From Bacillus inaquosorum KCTC 13429 (GTDB lineage: Bacteria; Bacillota; Bacilli; Bacillales; Bacillaceae), in assembly GCF_000332645.1 (NCBI RefSeq), contig NZ_AMXN01000006.1, forward strand, positions 62,001 to 126,000: DNA of 64,000 nt. The letters are read 5' to 3'. The notes under the pieces were generated by a model, which had not been told where the DNA came from, searched no databases, and was given only the letters and a program-made list of their open reading frames with translations. Shown here piece after piece: positions 18,869-28,904 of the stretch. Made by a program: the position numbers and the translations under genes. The stretch's first letter is position 1; each line of letters opens with the position of its first letter.

Positions 18869-19303
18869 ATGAAACTTGACCAGATTGATCTGAATATTAT
18901 TGAGGAGCTGAAGAAGGACAGCCGTTTGTCGATGAGGGAATTAGGCAGGAAAATTAAGCTGTCGCCGCCTTCTGTGACAGAACGGGTGAGGCAGCTTGAA
19001 TCGTTCGGCATCATCAAGCAATACACGCTGGAGGTCGATCAAAAAAAGCTGGGGCTTCCCGTTTCCTGCATTGTGGAAGCAACCGTCAAAAACGCGGATT
19101 ACGAGCGGTTTAAAAGCTATATTCAAACATTGCCGAATATCGAATTTTGCTACCGGATTGCGGGCGCAGCCTGCTATATGCTGAAAATCAATGCTGAAAG
19201 CCTCGAGGCGGTAGAAGATTTCATTAACAAAACATCGCCATACGCGCAAACCGTCACTCACGTTATTTTCTCAGAAATTGACACGAAAAACGGACGCAGT
19301 TAG
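18869..19303 (+). CDS. lrpC: Lrp/AsnC-family regulator LrpC
   Basis: A 144-residue Lrp-type protein. The N-terminal winged helix (DQIDLNIIEELKKDSRLSMRELG..., recognition helix PPSVTERVRQLE) is followed by the RAM ligand/oligomerisation domain (from about residue 60, with TLPNIEFCYRIAG). B. subtilis LrpC wraps and bends DNA and affects sporulation and repair. ATG 18869 follows AGAAGGATG. topB begins 64 bp later in the same direction. Confidence 0.94.
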   Translation: MKLDQIDLNIIEELKKDSRLSMRELGRKIKLSPPSVTERVRQLESFGIIKQYTLEVDQKKLGLPVSCIVEATVKNADYERFKSYIQTLPNIEFCYRIAGAACYMLKINAESLEAVEDFINKTSPYAQTVTHVIFSEIDTKNGRS

Positions 19304-19367
19304 AGAGTGCTTGTTCAAGTCTGTTATAATAAAAGGATGAGCGTGAAAGAAAGAGAAGTGATCAAGC

Positions 19368-21554
19368 ATGTCAAAAACAGTTGTACTAGCTGAAAAACCT
19401 TCAGTCGGCCGGGATTTGGCCCGGGTGCTGAAGTGCCATAAAAAAGGAAATGGTTATCTCGAAGGCGATCAATATATTGTTACATGGGCTTTGGGCCATT
19501 TGGTAACACTTGCTGATCCGGAAGGCTACGGAAAAGAATTTCAATCATGGCGGCTCGAGGATCTGCCGATTATCCCAGAACCATTAAAACTTGTTGTGAT
19601 CAAGAAAACCGGAAAACAGTTCAATGCGGTCAAATCCCAGCTTACCCGTAAAGACGTCAATCAGATTGTCATCGCGACTGATGCAGGCCGGGAAGGGGAG
19701 CTTGTTGCGCGCTGGATCATTGAAAAAGCGAATGTCCGCAAGCCGATCAAGCGGCTGTGGATTTCATCTGTGACGGATAAAGCAATCAAGGAAGGCTTTC
19801 AAAAGCTGCGCAGCGGCAAAGAATATGAAAACCTGTATCATTCTGCCGTCGCCAGAGCGGAAGCGGATTGGATTGTGGGAATTAATGCGACCCGTGCACT
19901 CACCACAAAATTCAATGCCCAGCTCTCATGCGGCCGTGTGCAGACACCGACGCTTGCCATGATTGCAAAGCGCGAGGCGGACATTCAAGCGTTTACACCG
20001 GTTCCATACTACGGCATCCGCGCGGCGGCCGATGACATGACGCTGACGTGGCAGGATAAAAAATCAAAGCAGACGAGAACGTTCAATCAAGACGTAACAA
20101 GCCGTCTGGTAAAAGACCTCGATGGAAAGCAAGCGGTCATTGCTGAGCTGAAAAAAACAGCGAAAAAAAGCTTTGCACCTGCCCTTTATGATTTAACGGA
20201 GCTTCAGCGTGACGCCCACAAGCGCTTCGGATTTTCTGCTAAAGAAACGCTTTCTGTGCTGCAGAAGCTGTATGAACAGCATAAGCTCGTCACATATCCG
20301 CGGACGGACTCAAGATTTTTATCCAGTGATATCGTCCCGACGTTAAAAGACCGTCTGGAAGGTATGGAAGTAAAACCGTATGCCCAATATGTCAGCCAAA
20401 TTAAAAAACGCGGCATTAAATCCCATAAAGGCTACGTCAATGACGCGAAGGTGTCAGATCACCACGCGATTATCCCGACTGAAGAGCCGCTCGCTCTCAG
20501 CAGTCTGAGTGACAAAGAACGAAAGCTGTATGACCTGATTGCGAAACGTTTCCTTGCTGTATTAATGCCTGCATTCGAATATGAGGAAACAAAGGTCATC
20601 GCAGAAATCGGCGGAGAAACCTTTACGGCGAAAGGCAAAACCGTGCAGTCACAAGGATGGAAAGCCGTTTATGACATGGCGGATGAGGATGATGAGCAGG
20701 AGGATGACAGAGATCAGACACTCCCGGCCCTTCAAAAAGGCGACACTCTTGCCGTCCGCACGTTGACTGAAACAAGCGGACAAACGAAGCCGCCTGCCCG
20801 CTTTAACGAAGGAACCCTGCTGTCAGCGATGGAAAACCCAAGCGCCTTTATGCAGGGAGAAGAAAAAGGCCTCGTCAAAACGCTTGGAGAAACAGGCGGC
20901 CTCGGCACGGTGGCAACGCGTGCCGACATTATTGAAAAACTGTTCAACAGCTTTTTAATAGAGAAAAAGGACAAAGATATTTTTATCACATCTAAAGGAA
21001 AACAGCTTCTGCAGCTTGTTCCGGAGGATCTGAAATCACCGGCCTTAACGGCAGAATGGGAGCAAAAGCTGTCTGCGATCGCCGCCGGAAAACTGAAATC
21101 GGCTGTCTTTATTAAAGACATGAAGGCTTACGCTAATCAAACGGTAAAAGAAATCAAAAACAGCAGCCAAACGTTCAGACACGATAACATCACGGGAACG
21201 GCATGTCCGGAATGCGGCAAAATGATGCTGAAGGTAAACGGCAAACGCGGCACGATGCTCGTGTGCCAAGACCGTGAATGCGGAAGCAGAAAAACGATTG
21301 CCCGAAAAACAAACGCGCGCTGCCCGAACTGCCATAAAAGAATGGAGCTTCGCGGCCAAGGAGAAGGCCAAACCTTCGCGTGTGTCTGCGGGCACCGTGA
21401 AAAGCTTTCCGTATTTGAAAAACGAAAAAACAAAGACAAAGGGCGCGCTTCCAAACGGGACGTTTCCTCTTATATGAAAAAACAAAATAATAAAGATGAG
21501 CCGATTAACAACGCGCTGGCAGAACAGCTGAAGAAACTCGGTTTGGATAAATAA
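19368..21554 (+). CDS. topB: DNA topoisomerase III
   Basis: A 728-residue type IA topoisomerase. The N-terminal TOPRIM domain has AEKPSVGRDLA and the acidic ATDAGREGE. The catalytic Tyr lies in LVTYPRTDSRFL, and SDHHAIIPTE and GLGTVATRADIIEKL are also conserved. The C-terminal third has two zinc-ribbon-like clusters, CPECGKMM...CQDRECG and CPNCHKRM...CVCGH. It relaxes and decatenates single-strand-containing DNA. ATG 19368 follows AGAGAAGTG. A terminator follows closely. Confidence 0.97.
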   Translation: MSKTVVLAEKPSVGRDLARVLKCHKKGNGYLEGDQYIVTWALGHLVTLADPEGYGKEFQSWRLEDLPIIPEPLKLVVIKKTGKQFNAVKSQLTRKDVNQIVIATDAGREGELVARWIIEKANVRKPIKRLWISSVTDKAIKEGFQKLRSGKEYENLYHSAVARAEADWIVGINATRALTTKFNAQLSCGRVQTPTLAMIAKREADIQAFTPVPYYGIRAAADDMTLTWQDKKSKQTRTFNQDVTSRLVKDLDGKQAVIAELKKTAKKSFAPALYDLTELQRDAHKRFGFSAKETLSVLQKLYEQHKLVTYPRTDSRFLSSDIVPTLKDRLEGMEVKPYAQYVSQIKKRGIKSHKGYVNDAKVSDHHAIIPTEEPLALSSLSDKERKLYDLIAKRFLAVLMPAFEYEETKVIAEIGGETFTAKGKTVQSQGWKAVYDMADEDDEQEDDRDQTLPALQKGDTLAVRTLTETSGQTKPPARFNEGTLLSAMENPSAFMQGEEKGLVKTLGETGGLGTVATRADIIEKLFNSFLIEKKDKDIFITSKGKQLLQLVPEDLKSPALTAEWEQKLSAIAAGKLKSAVFIKDMKAYANQTVKEIKNSSQTFRHDNITGTACPECGKMMLKVNGKRGTMLVCQDRECGSRKTIARKTNARCPNCHKRMELRGQGEGQTFACVCGHREKLSVFEKRKNKDKGRASKRDVSSYMKKQNNKDEPINNALAEQLKKLGLDK

Positions 21555-21560
21555 CAGAAA

Positions 21561-21588
21561 AACCTGTGCATATCGCACAGGTTTTTTA
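21561..21588 (+). terminator. Intrinsic terminator after topB
   Basis: The stem AACCTGTGC/GCACAGGTT with an ATATC loop is followed by TTTTT. Confidence 0.9.
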
Positions 21589-21755
21589 TTGGACTTAGGT
21601 CCCATTATTTGAATGTTTAAAAAGGGGAAAAAAAGCTAGCAATCTGCATTTTTTTCTTTTATAGTAAATGTAATTTGTAACATGGCAGTCATATTTTCGT
21701 CTACATATATTTGTGAGCGTCTGATTCGCTTCAGGCGACAAAGGGGGATTTGCCT

Positions 21756-22844
21756 GTGAGGCATGTGTTGATCGCTGTCATCTTATTCTTCTTATCTATC
21801 GGACTTTCCGCAGGGAGTGCTGAGGCTGGAAACAAGACCCAATATCAGTCTGCGGCAGAAACGAACGCCAGTCCGCTTCAGCCGGCAGAGTATTTCATCT
21901 ATCACAATCTAATGAATGACCAAGGGCTGATCAAAACCGATTTTTCAGACCAGCCTTCGTATTTATCAGAATCTCTCGGCCTGTGGATGGAGTTTTTGGT
22001 CAGCAAAAATGACGCCCCGCATTTTCAGGAGCAATATCAGCATCTGACTGATTCATTTCTGCTGAGCAATCACTTGGTAACGTGGAAGATTCAAAACGGC
22101 CAAGCGAGCGGGACGAATGCGCTGATAGATGATATGAGAATTTTGCTGTCTCTTGACCAAGCCGCCGCAAAATGGGGCCGCAGCGACTACGCGCAAACGG
22201 CCCGGAATATCGGCACAGCTTTGAAGACATACAATATGAACAACGGATTATTTACAGATTTTTACGACTCACAGGCCGCTTCAAAGGATGTGACGATTTC
22301 ATACGTCATGCCCGATGCATTAGCTGTCTTAAAGAAGAATGGAATCATAGACGAAGAAACGGAACAGCGGAATGCCAATGTTCTCTATTCAGCTCCTTTA
22401 AAAAATGGCTTTCTGCCGAAGACCTACAGCTCAGACACGAAGGAATACACATATGATGGTGAAATCAACCTCATTGATCAGCTGTACGCTGCTTGGCATT
22501 TGCCGGAAGGGGATAAAAAAGCCGCTGTTTTAGCGGACTGGATCAAGCAGGAATTTCAGACAAACGGAAAGCTGTACGGACGATATTCGGCGGATACGAA
22601 GGAACCTGCCGTCCAATATGAGTCGCCATCCGTATACGCATTAGCCGTATTATTTTTAACTGAACAGCATGAAAATAGCTCTGTCATCAAAGCCATATAT
22701 GACAGGATGAATGACTTTGAAATTCTTGATCCGGTGAAATCGTATTATGGAGGCTATATGAGCGGCACTCAGACGCATTCTTTTGACAATCTGCTGCCGC
22801 TGTTAGCCGAAAGGAAGCTTTTTAATGAAAATATCATTCAATGA
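21756..22844 (+). CDS. ydaJ: Secreted glycosyl-hydrolase-like protein YdaJ (EPS operon)
   Basis: A 362-residue exported protein. A signal peptide (VLIAVILFFLSIGLSAG, cleavage near AEA) precedes an (alpha/alpha)6-type, glycosyl hydrolase family 8-like domain, seen in LGLWMEFLV, RILLSLDQAAAKWG and YDGEINLIDQLYAAWHL. I use GTG 21756, since AAAGGGGG lies 8 bases upstream, over TTG 21750. It overlaps ydaK by 20 bp. YdaJKLMN is the operon for an unknown exopolysaccharide controlled by c-di-GMP; YdaJ may process the polymer outside the cell. Confidence 0.85.
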   Translation: MRHVLIAVILFFLSIGLSAGSAEAGNKTQYQSAAETNASPLQPAEYFIYHNLMNDQGLIKTDFSDQPSYLSESLGLWMEFLVSKNDAPHFQEQYQHLTDSFLLSNHLVTWKIQNGQASGTNALIDDMRILLSLDQAAAKWGRSDYAQTARNIGTALKTYNMNNGLFTDFYDSQAASKDVTISYVMPDALAVLKKNGIIDEETEQRNANVLYSAPLKNGFLPKTYSSDTKEYTYDGEINLIDQLYAAWHLPEGDKKAAVLADWIKQEFQTNGKLYGRYSADTKEPAVQYESPSVYALAVLFLTEQHENSSVIKAIYDRMNDFEILDPVKSYYGGYMSGTQTHSFDNLLPLLAERKLFNENIIQ

Positions 22845-23676
22845 ATCACAAAAATTATTTGCTTATTTTTCAGGGCTGATTGCAGCCCTGTCTCTGTTTA
22901 TTTATTATGTGTCAGCCCAGCAATCGGAAGGTGCTCTGATCCTTTGCATCACGTTTGTCGTCATCGCCGCAGGCATATGGTTCGGCCCAATTTACGCGCT
23001 CGCAGTGACCTTAATCGTACTCTTTGCCCTCGGCACTTTAATGATGTTTTTCCAGACTGGACAGGCTGCGCTATTTCCGGCTGAAGAAGGGCTGCGAATG
23101 CTTGTCATGTGGGGAATCGCGCTTTTGCTGTTTTCTTTTATAGCTGGAAGAATCCACGATATTGCAGCAGAGCTTCGGCGTTCAGTTACACGGCTTCAAT
23201 CCGAAATCAAAAGCTTTGTCGCTGTGGACAGAGTGACCGGCTTTGATAACAAGCAGAGGATGAAGCTGGAACTTTCAGAAGAAATCAAGCGGGCGGAGCG
23301 CTACGGCAATTCTTTCGTGTTTTTGCTGCTGCATATGCATTATTTCAAAGAGTTTAAGTCTTTGTACGGTGAAAAAGAAACCGACCGCCTCTTCCAATAT
23401 GTCAGTCAGCAAATCAGGTCAAGCGTCAGGGAAACGGATAAGAAATTCCGCCCTTCTGACGAGCGTATCGGAATCGTTTTGACGCACACGCCCGCTGAAC
23501 ATATGCCGGCCGTCCTGACAAAGCTGAAAAAACAATTGGACACGTATCAGCTGCAAAATGGCAAGTATGTGTCGCTCACGTTCCACGTCTGTTATTTGCC
23601 TTACCGCAAAGATATCAAAACAGCTGATCAATTTTTAGAAGAACTGGAAAACGAGATGATGATGAATGAATTATAA
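22825..23676 (+). CDS. ydaK: YdaK, membrane c-di-GMP receptor with degenerate GGDEF domain
   Basis: A 283-residue protein. Four N-terminal membrane segments (about residues 12-110) are followed by a short coiled linker and a GGDEF-like domain (about 130-280). The catalytic GGDEF signature is replaced by RPSDE (209-213), so no cyclase activity is expected. The inhibitory-site motif RxxD is intact as Arg202-Glu-Thr-Asp205. That fits the reported role as c-di-GMP receptor switching on the YdaLMN polysaccharide machinery. Overlaps with ydaJ (20 bp) and ydaL (11 bp) show tight coupling. Confidence 0.93.
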   Translation: MKISFNESQKLFAYFSGLIAALSLFIYYVSAQQSEGALILCITFVVIAAGIWFGPIYALAVTLIVLFALGTLMMFFQTGQAALFPAEEGLRMLVMWGIALLLFSFIAGRIHDIAAELRRSVTRLQSEIKSFVAVDRVTGFDNKQRMKLELSEEIKRAERYGNSFVFLLLHMHYFKEFKSLYGEKETDRLFQYVSQQIRSSVRETDKKFRPSDERIGIVLTHTPAEHMPAVLTKLKKQLDTYQLQNGKYVSLTFHVCYLPYRKDIKTADQFLEELENEMMMNEL

Positions 23677-25396
23677 AGGAATCACGCTGCTCTGCGTCAC
23701 AATGCTTCTGCTTTCAGCCATTGCGGCTTTTCCCGTTTCGGCACAAGCAAAAGAGCGGGATGCCGGCATTCTCATCATTTATTCAACCTTGGACGGCAAG
23801 GAGTCTTCTCAAGTCAAAATGCTTGATTTGCTTGCGGGCCACTTTACATCACATGTGACAGCCAAAAATGATTTGGATGTTGAAGCCTCTGATTTCAAAG
23901 GCAAAGACCATGTGATTTATTACGGCCAAACAAAAAGAAAGCTCAGCAAAAAACTGGTGTCTCTTATCAGCAGCGTAAAGAAACCAGTTGTCGCCATCGG
24001 CTATAACGCAGGCCAAATCAGCCAGTTTTCCGGGCTTTCATTAGCCCGGAAAGAAAATGTGTTTCAGGTCCACAGCAGGTCGGAAAAGACCGATGTGTCT
24101 CTGGAGAGCGGGCTTAACGTGCTGAGCGTATCAGGCCTGAAAGGAAAGGCGCTTTATACCTTTAAAGCCGATGACGGCAAAACGCATTCTTTTATATGGA
24201 AAACAAAAAAAGCGAATGTGTACATTGGATTAACGAATTTGTTAAACGACAATTTGATCGTGGCGAAACAGCTCAGAGAAGCTTTCGGAGAGAAGGCGGG
24301 GACGACGCTATTGTATTTGCGTCTTGAGGATATCAGCCCGATGTCTGATGAAACATTGCTGCTTCAAGCCGGTACATATCTGCATAAAAGGCATGTTCCT
24401 TTTATCCTGGCAGTGATACCGGTTTACTTGAATCCGGAAACAGGCGACAAAGTGTATTTGTCTGATAAACCGAAGATGGTCAAGGTGCTGAAAAAGCTGC
24501 AAAGCATGGGAGGCAGTATCATTGTTCACGGCTATACACACGCCTATCGCTACAGTGAAACAGGAGAGGGCTTTGAATTTTGGGATGCAAAGGCCGATCA
24601 GCCGATTACATCCGAAAATGCCGAAGACCCCCCATCCATTTTGGAAAAAGAACAGGATTTTCCGAACGAACAAGCCTATAACAGCTATCTGAAACCATTT
24701 CGGGAAAAGGAAGAAACGTATACAAAGCAAAAACTGACGCGCGCCATTGAGGATTTGACATCATCGGGTCTCTACCCGCTGGCGTTTGAAGCGCCGCATT
24801 ACACGATGTCCGAATATGGCTATCAAATCGCTTCGCAGTATTTTACAAGCATTTTTGGCCAGGTCCAGCTCAGCGGCACAACGTGGAAAACATCAGGTGC
24901 ATCTCCGTATGTGACCGCTCCTTCGATGCTGCACGGCATGACGCTGTATCCGGAAACGATCGGGTTTGTCGATACATCAAAGCAAAACCCGCTCGGCGAT
25001 ATGGAAGAGCACATCTCCCAGATGATTGATTTTGAAGGCGGAGTAGCCGGAGGGTTTTATCATCCGTATCTCGGGATGAAATATCTGCCGGAGTTGGTTG
25101 ATGAGATGGAACGCATTCCGGACAGTGAATGGCTTGATTTAAAGAAAACGAAACAAACCGTCAAAACAGACAAAGTGGAAATTCATACAAGCGGTGACGG
25201 AACGATTCAGGTGAAAAACGGCGTAAGCGCCATTGACGAGTTTTTCGATCATCATCAGCAAACCCCTCTGGAAAAGGCGTTATGGATTCTCTCCGCGGTT
25301 GTGCTCTTATTTGTCGTCATGTTTGTCAGTTATACGTTTTATTTGAGAGCCACATTGAAAAAACGAATTTTTAAGGAGAGAAGAAGCCTTGGGTAA
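23666..25396 (+). CDS. ydaL: YdaL, membrane-anchored DUF2334 (deacetylase-like) protein
   Basis: A 576-residue protein. A signal peptide (TLLCVTMLLLSAIAAFPVSAQA) comes first, then a DUF2334 domain of the polysaccharide deacetylase superfamily. Likely metal and catalytic residues are in YLRLEDISPMSD (Asp), IVHGYTHAY (two His) and LAFEAPHYTMS (His). A C-terminal helix (ALWILSAVVLLFVVMFVSYTFYL) anchors it outside the membrane. It probably modifies the exopolysaccharide made by YdaM. It overlaps ydaK by 11 bp and ydaM by 8 bp. Confidence 0.88.
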   Translation: MNYKGITLLCVTMLLLSAIAAFPVSAQAKERDAGILIIYSTLDGKESSQVKMLDLLAGHFTSHVTAKNDLDVEASDFKGKDHVIYYGQTKRKLSKKLVSLISSVKKPVVAIGYNAGQISQFSGLSLARKENVFQVHSRSEKTDVSLESGLNVLSVSGLKGKALYTFKADDGKTHSFIWKTKKANVYIGLTNLLNDNLIVAKQLREAFGEKAGTTLLYLRLEDISPMSDETLLLQAGTYLHKRHVPFILAVIPVYLNPETGDKVYLSDKPKMVKVLKKLQSMGGSIIVHGYTHAYRYSETGEGFEFWDAKADQPITSENAEDPPSILEKEQDFPNEQAYNSYLKPFREKEETYTKQKLTRAIEDLTSSGLYPLAFEAPHYTMSEYGYQIASQYFTSIFGQVQLSGTTWKTSGASPYVTAPSMLHGMTLYPETIGFVDTSKQNPLGDMEEHISQMIDFEGGVAGGFYHPYLGMKYLPELVDEMERIPDSEWLDLKKTKQTVKTDKVEIHTSGDGTIQVKNGVSAIDEFFDHHQQTPLEKALWILSAVVLLFVVMFVSYTFYLRATLKKRIFKERRSLG

Positions 25397-26651
25397 TACG
25401 CTGTTCTTTATCTCGCTAAGTTTAATATGGGTCATGCTTCTCTACCACATGTTTCTCATGCAGGGCGGGTTCCGCCACTATATGACCTTCGAACGGAACA
25501 TCCCGAAGTGGAGAGAAAACATGAAGGAGCTGCCAAAGGTCAGTGTTCTCATCCCGGCGCATAACGAGGAGGTTGTGATTCGGCAGACGCTGAAGGCGAT
25601 GGTCAACCTTTATTATCCGAAGGACCGGCTGGAGATTATCGTCGTTAATGACAATTCATCAGACCGGACGGGTGATATCGTCAATGAATTTTCCGAGAAA
25701 TACGATTTCATCAAAATGGTGATTACGAAGCCGCCAAACGCAGGAAAAGGCAAATCCTCTGCACTTAACTCTGGTTTTGCCGAATCGAACGGCGATGTGA
25801 TCTGTGTATATGACGCCGACAACACGCCTGAGAAAATGGCCGTGTATTACCTTGTGCTCGGCCTGATGAATGACGAAAAGGCAGGCGCCGTGGTAGGGAA
25901 ATTCCGCGTCATCAATGCGGCAAAAACGCTCTTGACGAAGTTTATTAATATCGAAACGATCTGTTTTCAGTGGATGGCCCAGGGAGGCAGATGGAAATGG
26001 TTCAAAATCGCCACCATCCCAGGCACCAACTTCGCGATCCGCAGAAGCATTATCGAAAAGCTCGGAGGCTGGGATGACAAAGCGCTCGCTGAGGATACCG
26101 AGCTGACGATCCGGGTGTATAATCTCGGCTATCACATCCGCTTTTTCCCTGCCGCCATCACTTGGGAGCAGGAGCCGGAAACGTGGAAGGTCTGGTGGCG
26201 CCAGCGCACCAGATGGGCGCGTGGCAATCAATATGTCGTGCTGAAATTTTTGGCGCAGTTTTTCAAGCTGAAACGAAAACGGATTATCTTTGACTTGTTT
26301 TATTTTTTCTTTACGTACTTCTTGTTTTTCTTTGGCGTGATCATGTCAAATACGATATTTGTTGTCAATCTGTTTTATGATTTGCATTTGTCGGTCGGGT
26401 TCTTGGCAATGATTCTCTGGATCTTGGCATTTTTCTTATTTATGACAGAGGTCATGATTACGCTAAGCATTGAAAAAACAGAAATGAACAGGCAAAACTT
26501 TTTTATCGTTTTTCTCATGTACTTTACATACTCGCAGGCATGGATTGTGCTGGTCATCTATTCTTTATTCGTAGAAATCAAGCACCGTTTATTCAAGCAG
26601 GAGGTCAAATGGTACAAAACAGAACGATACAATCAACATAAAAGCGGGTGA
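25389..26651 (+). CDS. ydaM: YdaM, processive family 2 glycosyltransferase
   Basis: A 420-residue membrane GT2 of the cellulose/PNAG synthase type. One N-terminal helix is followed by the catalytic domain with VLIPAHNEE, VVNDNSSDRTGD, the DxD-type DADNTPE, the general base ED in LAEDTELTIR, and the processivity motif QRTRWARG. Three to four C-terminal helices follow (from about residue 300). It should polymerise a nucleotide-sugar and extrude the chain. The start is TTG 25389 with AAGGAGAG upstream, inside the ydaL end. It is expected to be activated through YdaK. Confidence 0.93.
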   Translation: MGNTLFFISLSLIWVMLLYHMFLMQGGFRHYMTFERNIPKWRENMKELPKVSVLIPAHNEEVVIRQTLKAMVNLYYPKDRLEIIVVNDNSSDRTGDIVNEFSEKYDFIKMVITKPPNAGKGKSSALNSGFAESNGDVICVYDADNTPEKMAVYYLVLGLMNDEKAGAVVGKFRVINAAKTLLTKFINIETICFQWMAQGGRWKWFKIATIPGTNFAIRRSIIEKLGGWDDKALAEDTELTIRVYNLGYHIRFFPAAITWEQEPETWKVWWRQRTRWARGNQYVVLKFLAQFFKLKRKRIIFDLFYFFFTYFLFFFGVIMSNTIFVVNLFYDLHLSVGFLAMILWILAFFLFMTEVMITLSIEKTEMNRQNFFIVFLMYFTYSQAWIVLVIYSLFVEIKHRLFKQEVKWYKTERYNQHKSG

Positions 26652-26656
26652 CCTTT

Positions 26657-28768
26657 TTGAAACAAATAATGATTTTTCTCACTAGCCTCATGCTGCTGGC
26701 GATGACTGGACAAGCGGCTTTTGCCAAGGAGGTGGAGGTCAGCGGTTCGTTCCTCGGAAAAAGCAGCCAAGAACAAGTCAAACAGCAGGTGCTGACAAGC
26801 GACCTGATTACACTGTACGGATCAAAAGACAGCGCTGAGCTGACGTATCAGATCCCGGCAGGCGCCTCTTCCGGCAGCCAGCAATTGGTGATTGAATACG
26901 AGGCATCAAATCTTTTAATTTCTCCATCATCGTTAACGGCTGTCATTGACGATGAACCGGTCAAAACGTTAAAGCTTGATGGTGATTCCAAACGGAAAAC
27001 AGTGAAGCTGAACCTGAATAAAAGCCAGTCTGCCCAAGGCTATCACAACGTATCGCTGAAATTTTACGGCGTGATGAAAGAGGGCGTCTGCGTCAGACAG
27101 GATACGTCCGGCAACTGGATCAAAATTTATCCTGACAGCCGCCTGACGCTGGCGGACAGCAGTGAAGCGAAGGGAACGTCGCTGGACCATTATCCGTATC
27201 CTTTCGCCCAATCGGGAAATACAGCGGAGAAAACCGCCATCGTCATTCCGGATGACCCAAGTTCGGCGGAAATTGAAGCTGCAGTGAAAACAGAAGGCTA
27301 TTTGAAAACGGTGGACAGCAGTATCAGCATTTCGTATGTCACGGAATCTGAACTGAAGAAAATCGACAAGCCGACGATTTTCATCGGAGTGGACAAGCAT
27401 TGGAACGGCAAGGTGAAAAAGCTGATGAAACAAGCCGGCTTACAGGCAAAAGGAGAAAAACTCCTGCTTGCGGAGCGGGTGCTGAAAGCAGAGGGCAAGC
27501 AGCAGCCGGTTCTATTCGCACAAGCGGCATCCGCTGACGTGCTCACTGAAAAAATCAGCGTCATCACGGATCAGACTTACACAGGCCAGCTCAGCGGCGA
27601 TACACTTTCGATCAGCAAGCTTCAGCAGGCTGAAAAAAAGGAAAGCAATAAGCTGACCCTCGAGAATTTTGGAGCGGATGATATCACAATTGGAGCTGAC
27701 AAAACATCTTCAGCCCATTACTTTTATCCTGCATCAGCGGTTTTAGATCAAAATCAATCAGCAAAGCTGTCGCTTAAGCTGAAAAAGTCCGAAACGATTC
27801 AAGCCTCAACGGCCGAAAACGGATCGGCTTCTCAGGCAGCAGAACTGAAAGTCATGATCAACGGCCAGCCGCACTCGGTCGGGCTTGATGAATTAGGAAA
27901 AGAAGATAAAAACGGGTTCTATCATGTCACGGTAAAAGTGGACCCTAAGCTGCTGCAGAAAAACCGCTACATTGATATTCAGTTTGTCACAACTGGGCTA
28001 AAGGAAAACAATCCTTGCAACACCACTGATGAAGAAAAGTGGGTCTTTATCGATAAAAGCAGTACATTGTCATACGCCATCAAAGGCATGTCTCCGTCAG
28101 CGGATTTTCAAGAGTGGCCGCTTCCTTACGCCGGAAATCAGGAACAGACAACGCTAATCGTGCTTCCTGACACGGTAAGCCAATCAAAGCTTGAGGAGCT
28201 TTCTCTTGTAACGGAGTCCTTTGGCAGCGAAGCGCAGCATTCATATACGATAAAAAAATCATCTGACGTAACAGCAAATGATGCCAAAGGACGGAACCTC
28301 ATTTTCTTAGGGGGCATCAATCAATTTTCTCTTCTGAAGGAGAGATCATCAGATCTGCTTGTGCCGCAAGCAAAAAACGGTTCGTTTGATGTATCAGGTT
28401 TTGAGATGCTGAATGAGACTACAAAACAAGTGGCATTTACCCAAGCCTCTCTTTGGGATTCAGGCTACACGATGGCTATCTTTGCACCGTCAAAAGGAAA
28501 TGGCAAGGCCGTCACAAAAGAGATCATCAGTTATCTGAACAGCACCGATGACTCGGCAACCGTCGTTAATGAAACAAACAGCCATCAGGTGTTTACAAAC
28601 CATCAGCAGCTTAAAACGGAAACAAACCGTTCCAGCGCAGAACAGCCATCGCAGGATCATAGCCAGAAATGGCTGTATATTGGTGTGCTGGCACTCATTA
28701 TGGTGATTGCGGCAGTGTTCATTTGGATTGCCGTAAGACGCAGAAAAAGAAAGACTGATACAGAATAA
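26657..28768 (+). CDS. ydaN: YdaN, BcsB-like exopolysaccharide accessory protein
   Basis: A 703-residue exported protein with a signal peptide (FLTSLMLLAMTGQAAFA), a long extracytoplasmic body with two carbohydrate-binding-like repeats, and a C-terminal membrane helix (YIGVLALIMVIAAVFIWIAV) followed by basic residues. The layout and family match bacterial cellulose synthase subunit B. I take TTG 26657; an in-frame GTG at 26648 overlaps the ydaM stop. The 703-residue length agrees with the B. subtilis protein as I remember it. It is the last gene of the EPS operon, followed by a terminator. Confidence 0.88.
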   Translation: MKQIMIFLTSLMLLAMTGQAAFAKEVEVSGSFLGKSSQEQVKQQVLTSDLITLYGSKDSAELTYQIPAGASSGSQQLVIEYEASNLLISPSSLTAVIDDEPVKTLKLDGDSKRKTVKLNLNKSQSAQGYHNVSLKFYGVMKEGVCVRQDTSGNWIKIYPDSRLTLADSSEAKGTSLDHYPYPFAQSGNTAEKTAIVIPDDPSSAEIEAAVKTEGYLKTVDSSISISYVTESELKKIDKPTIFIGVDKHWNGKVKKLMKQAGLQAKGEKLLLAERVLKAEGKQQPVLFAQAASADVLTEKISVITDQTYTGQLSGDTLSISKLQQAEKKESNKLTLENFGADDITIGADKTSSAHYFYPASAVLDQNQSAKLSLKLKKSETIQASTAENGSASQAAELKVMINGQPHSVGLDELGKEDKNGFYHVTVKVDPKLLQKNRYIDIQFVTTGLKENNPCNTTDEEKWVFIDKSSTLSYAIKGMSPSADFQEWPLPYAGNQEQTTLIVLPDTVSQSKLEELSLVTESFGSEAQHSYTIKKSSDVTANDAKGRNLIFLGGINQFSLLKERSSDLLVPQAKNGSFDVSGFEMLNETTKQVAFTQASLWDSGYTMAIFAPSKGNGKAVTKEIISYLNSTDDSATVVNETNSHQVFTNHQQLKTETNRSSAEQPSQDHSQKWLYIGVLALIMVIAAVFIWIAVRRRKRKTDTE

Positions 28769-28797
28769 AACAGAGGCAATTTAGCCTCTGTTTTTTT
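28767..28797 (+). terminator. Intrinsic terminator of the ydaJKLMN operon
   Basis: The stem AAAACAGAGGC/GCCTCTGTTTT with an AATTTA loop continues into T residues. Confidence 0.92.
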
Positions 28798-28904
28798 ATT
28801 TTTGGTATGTAAATTCCATTTGTGGAACCTGTCATTTTATTTTTTCTCGTCCAGCCGAAAGCCCCTTTACAACGCGCGTGAACGGGAGTATGATCTCTTT
28901 TATA

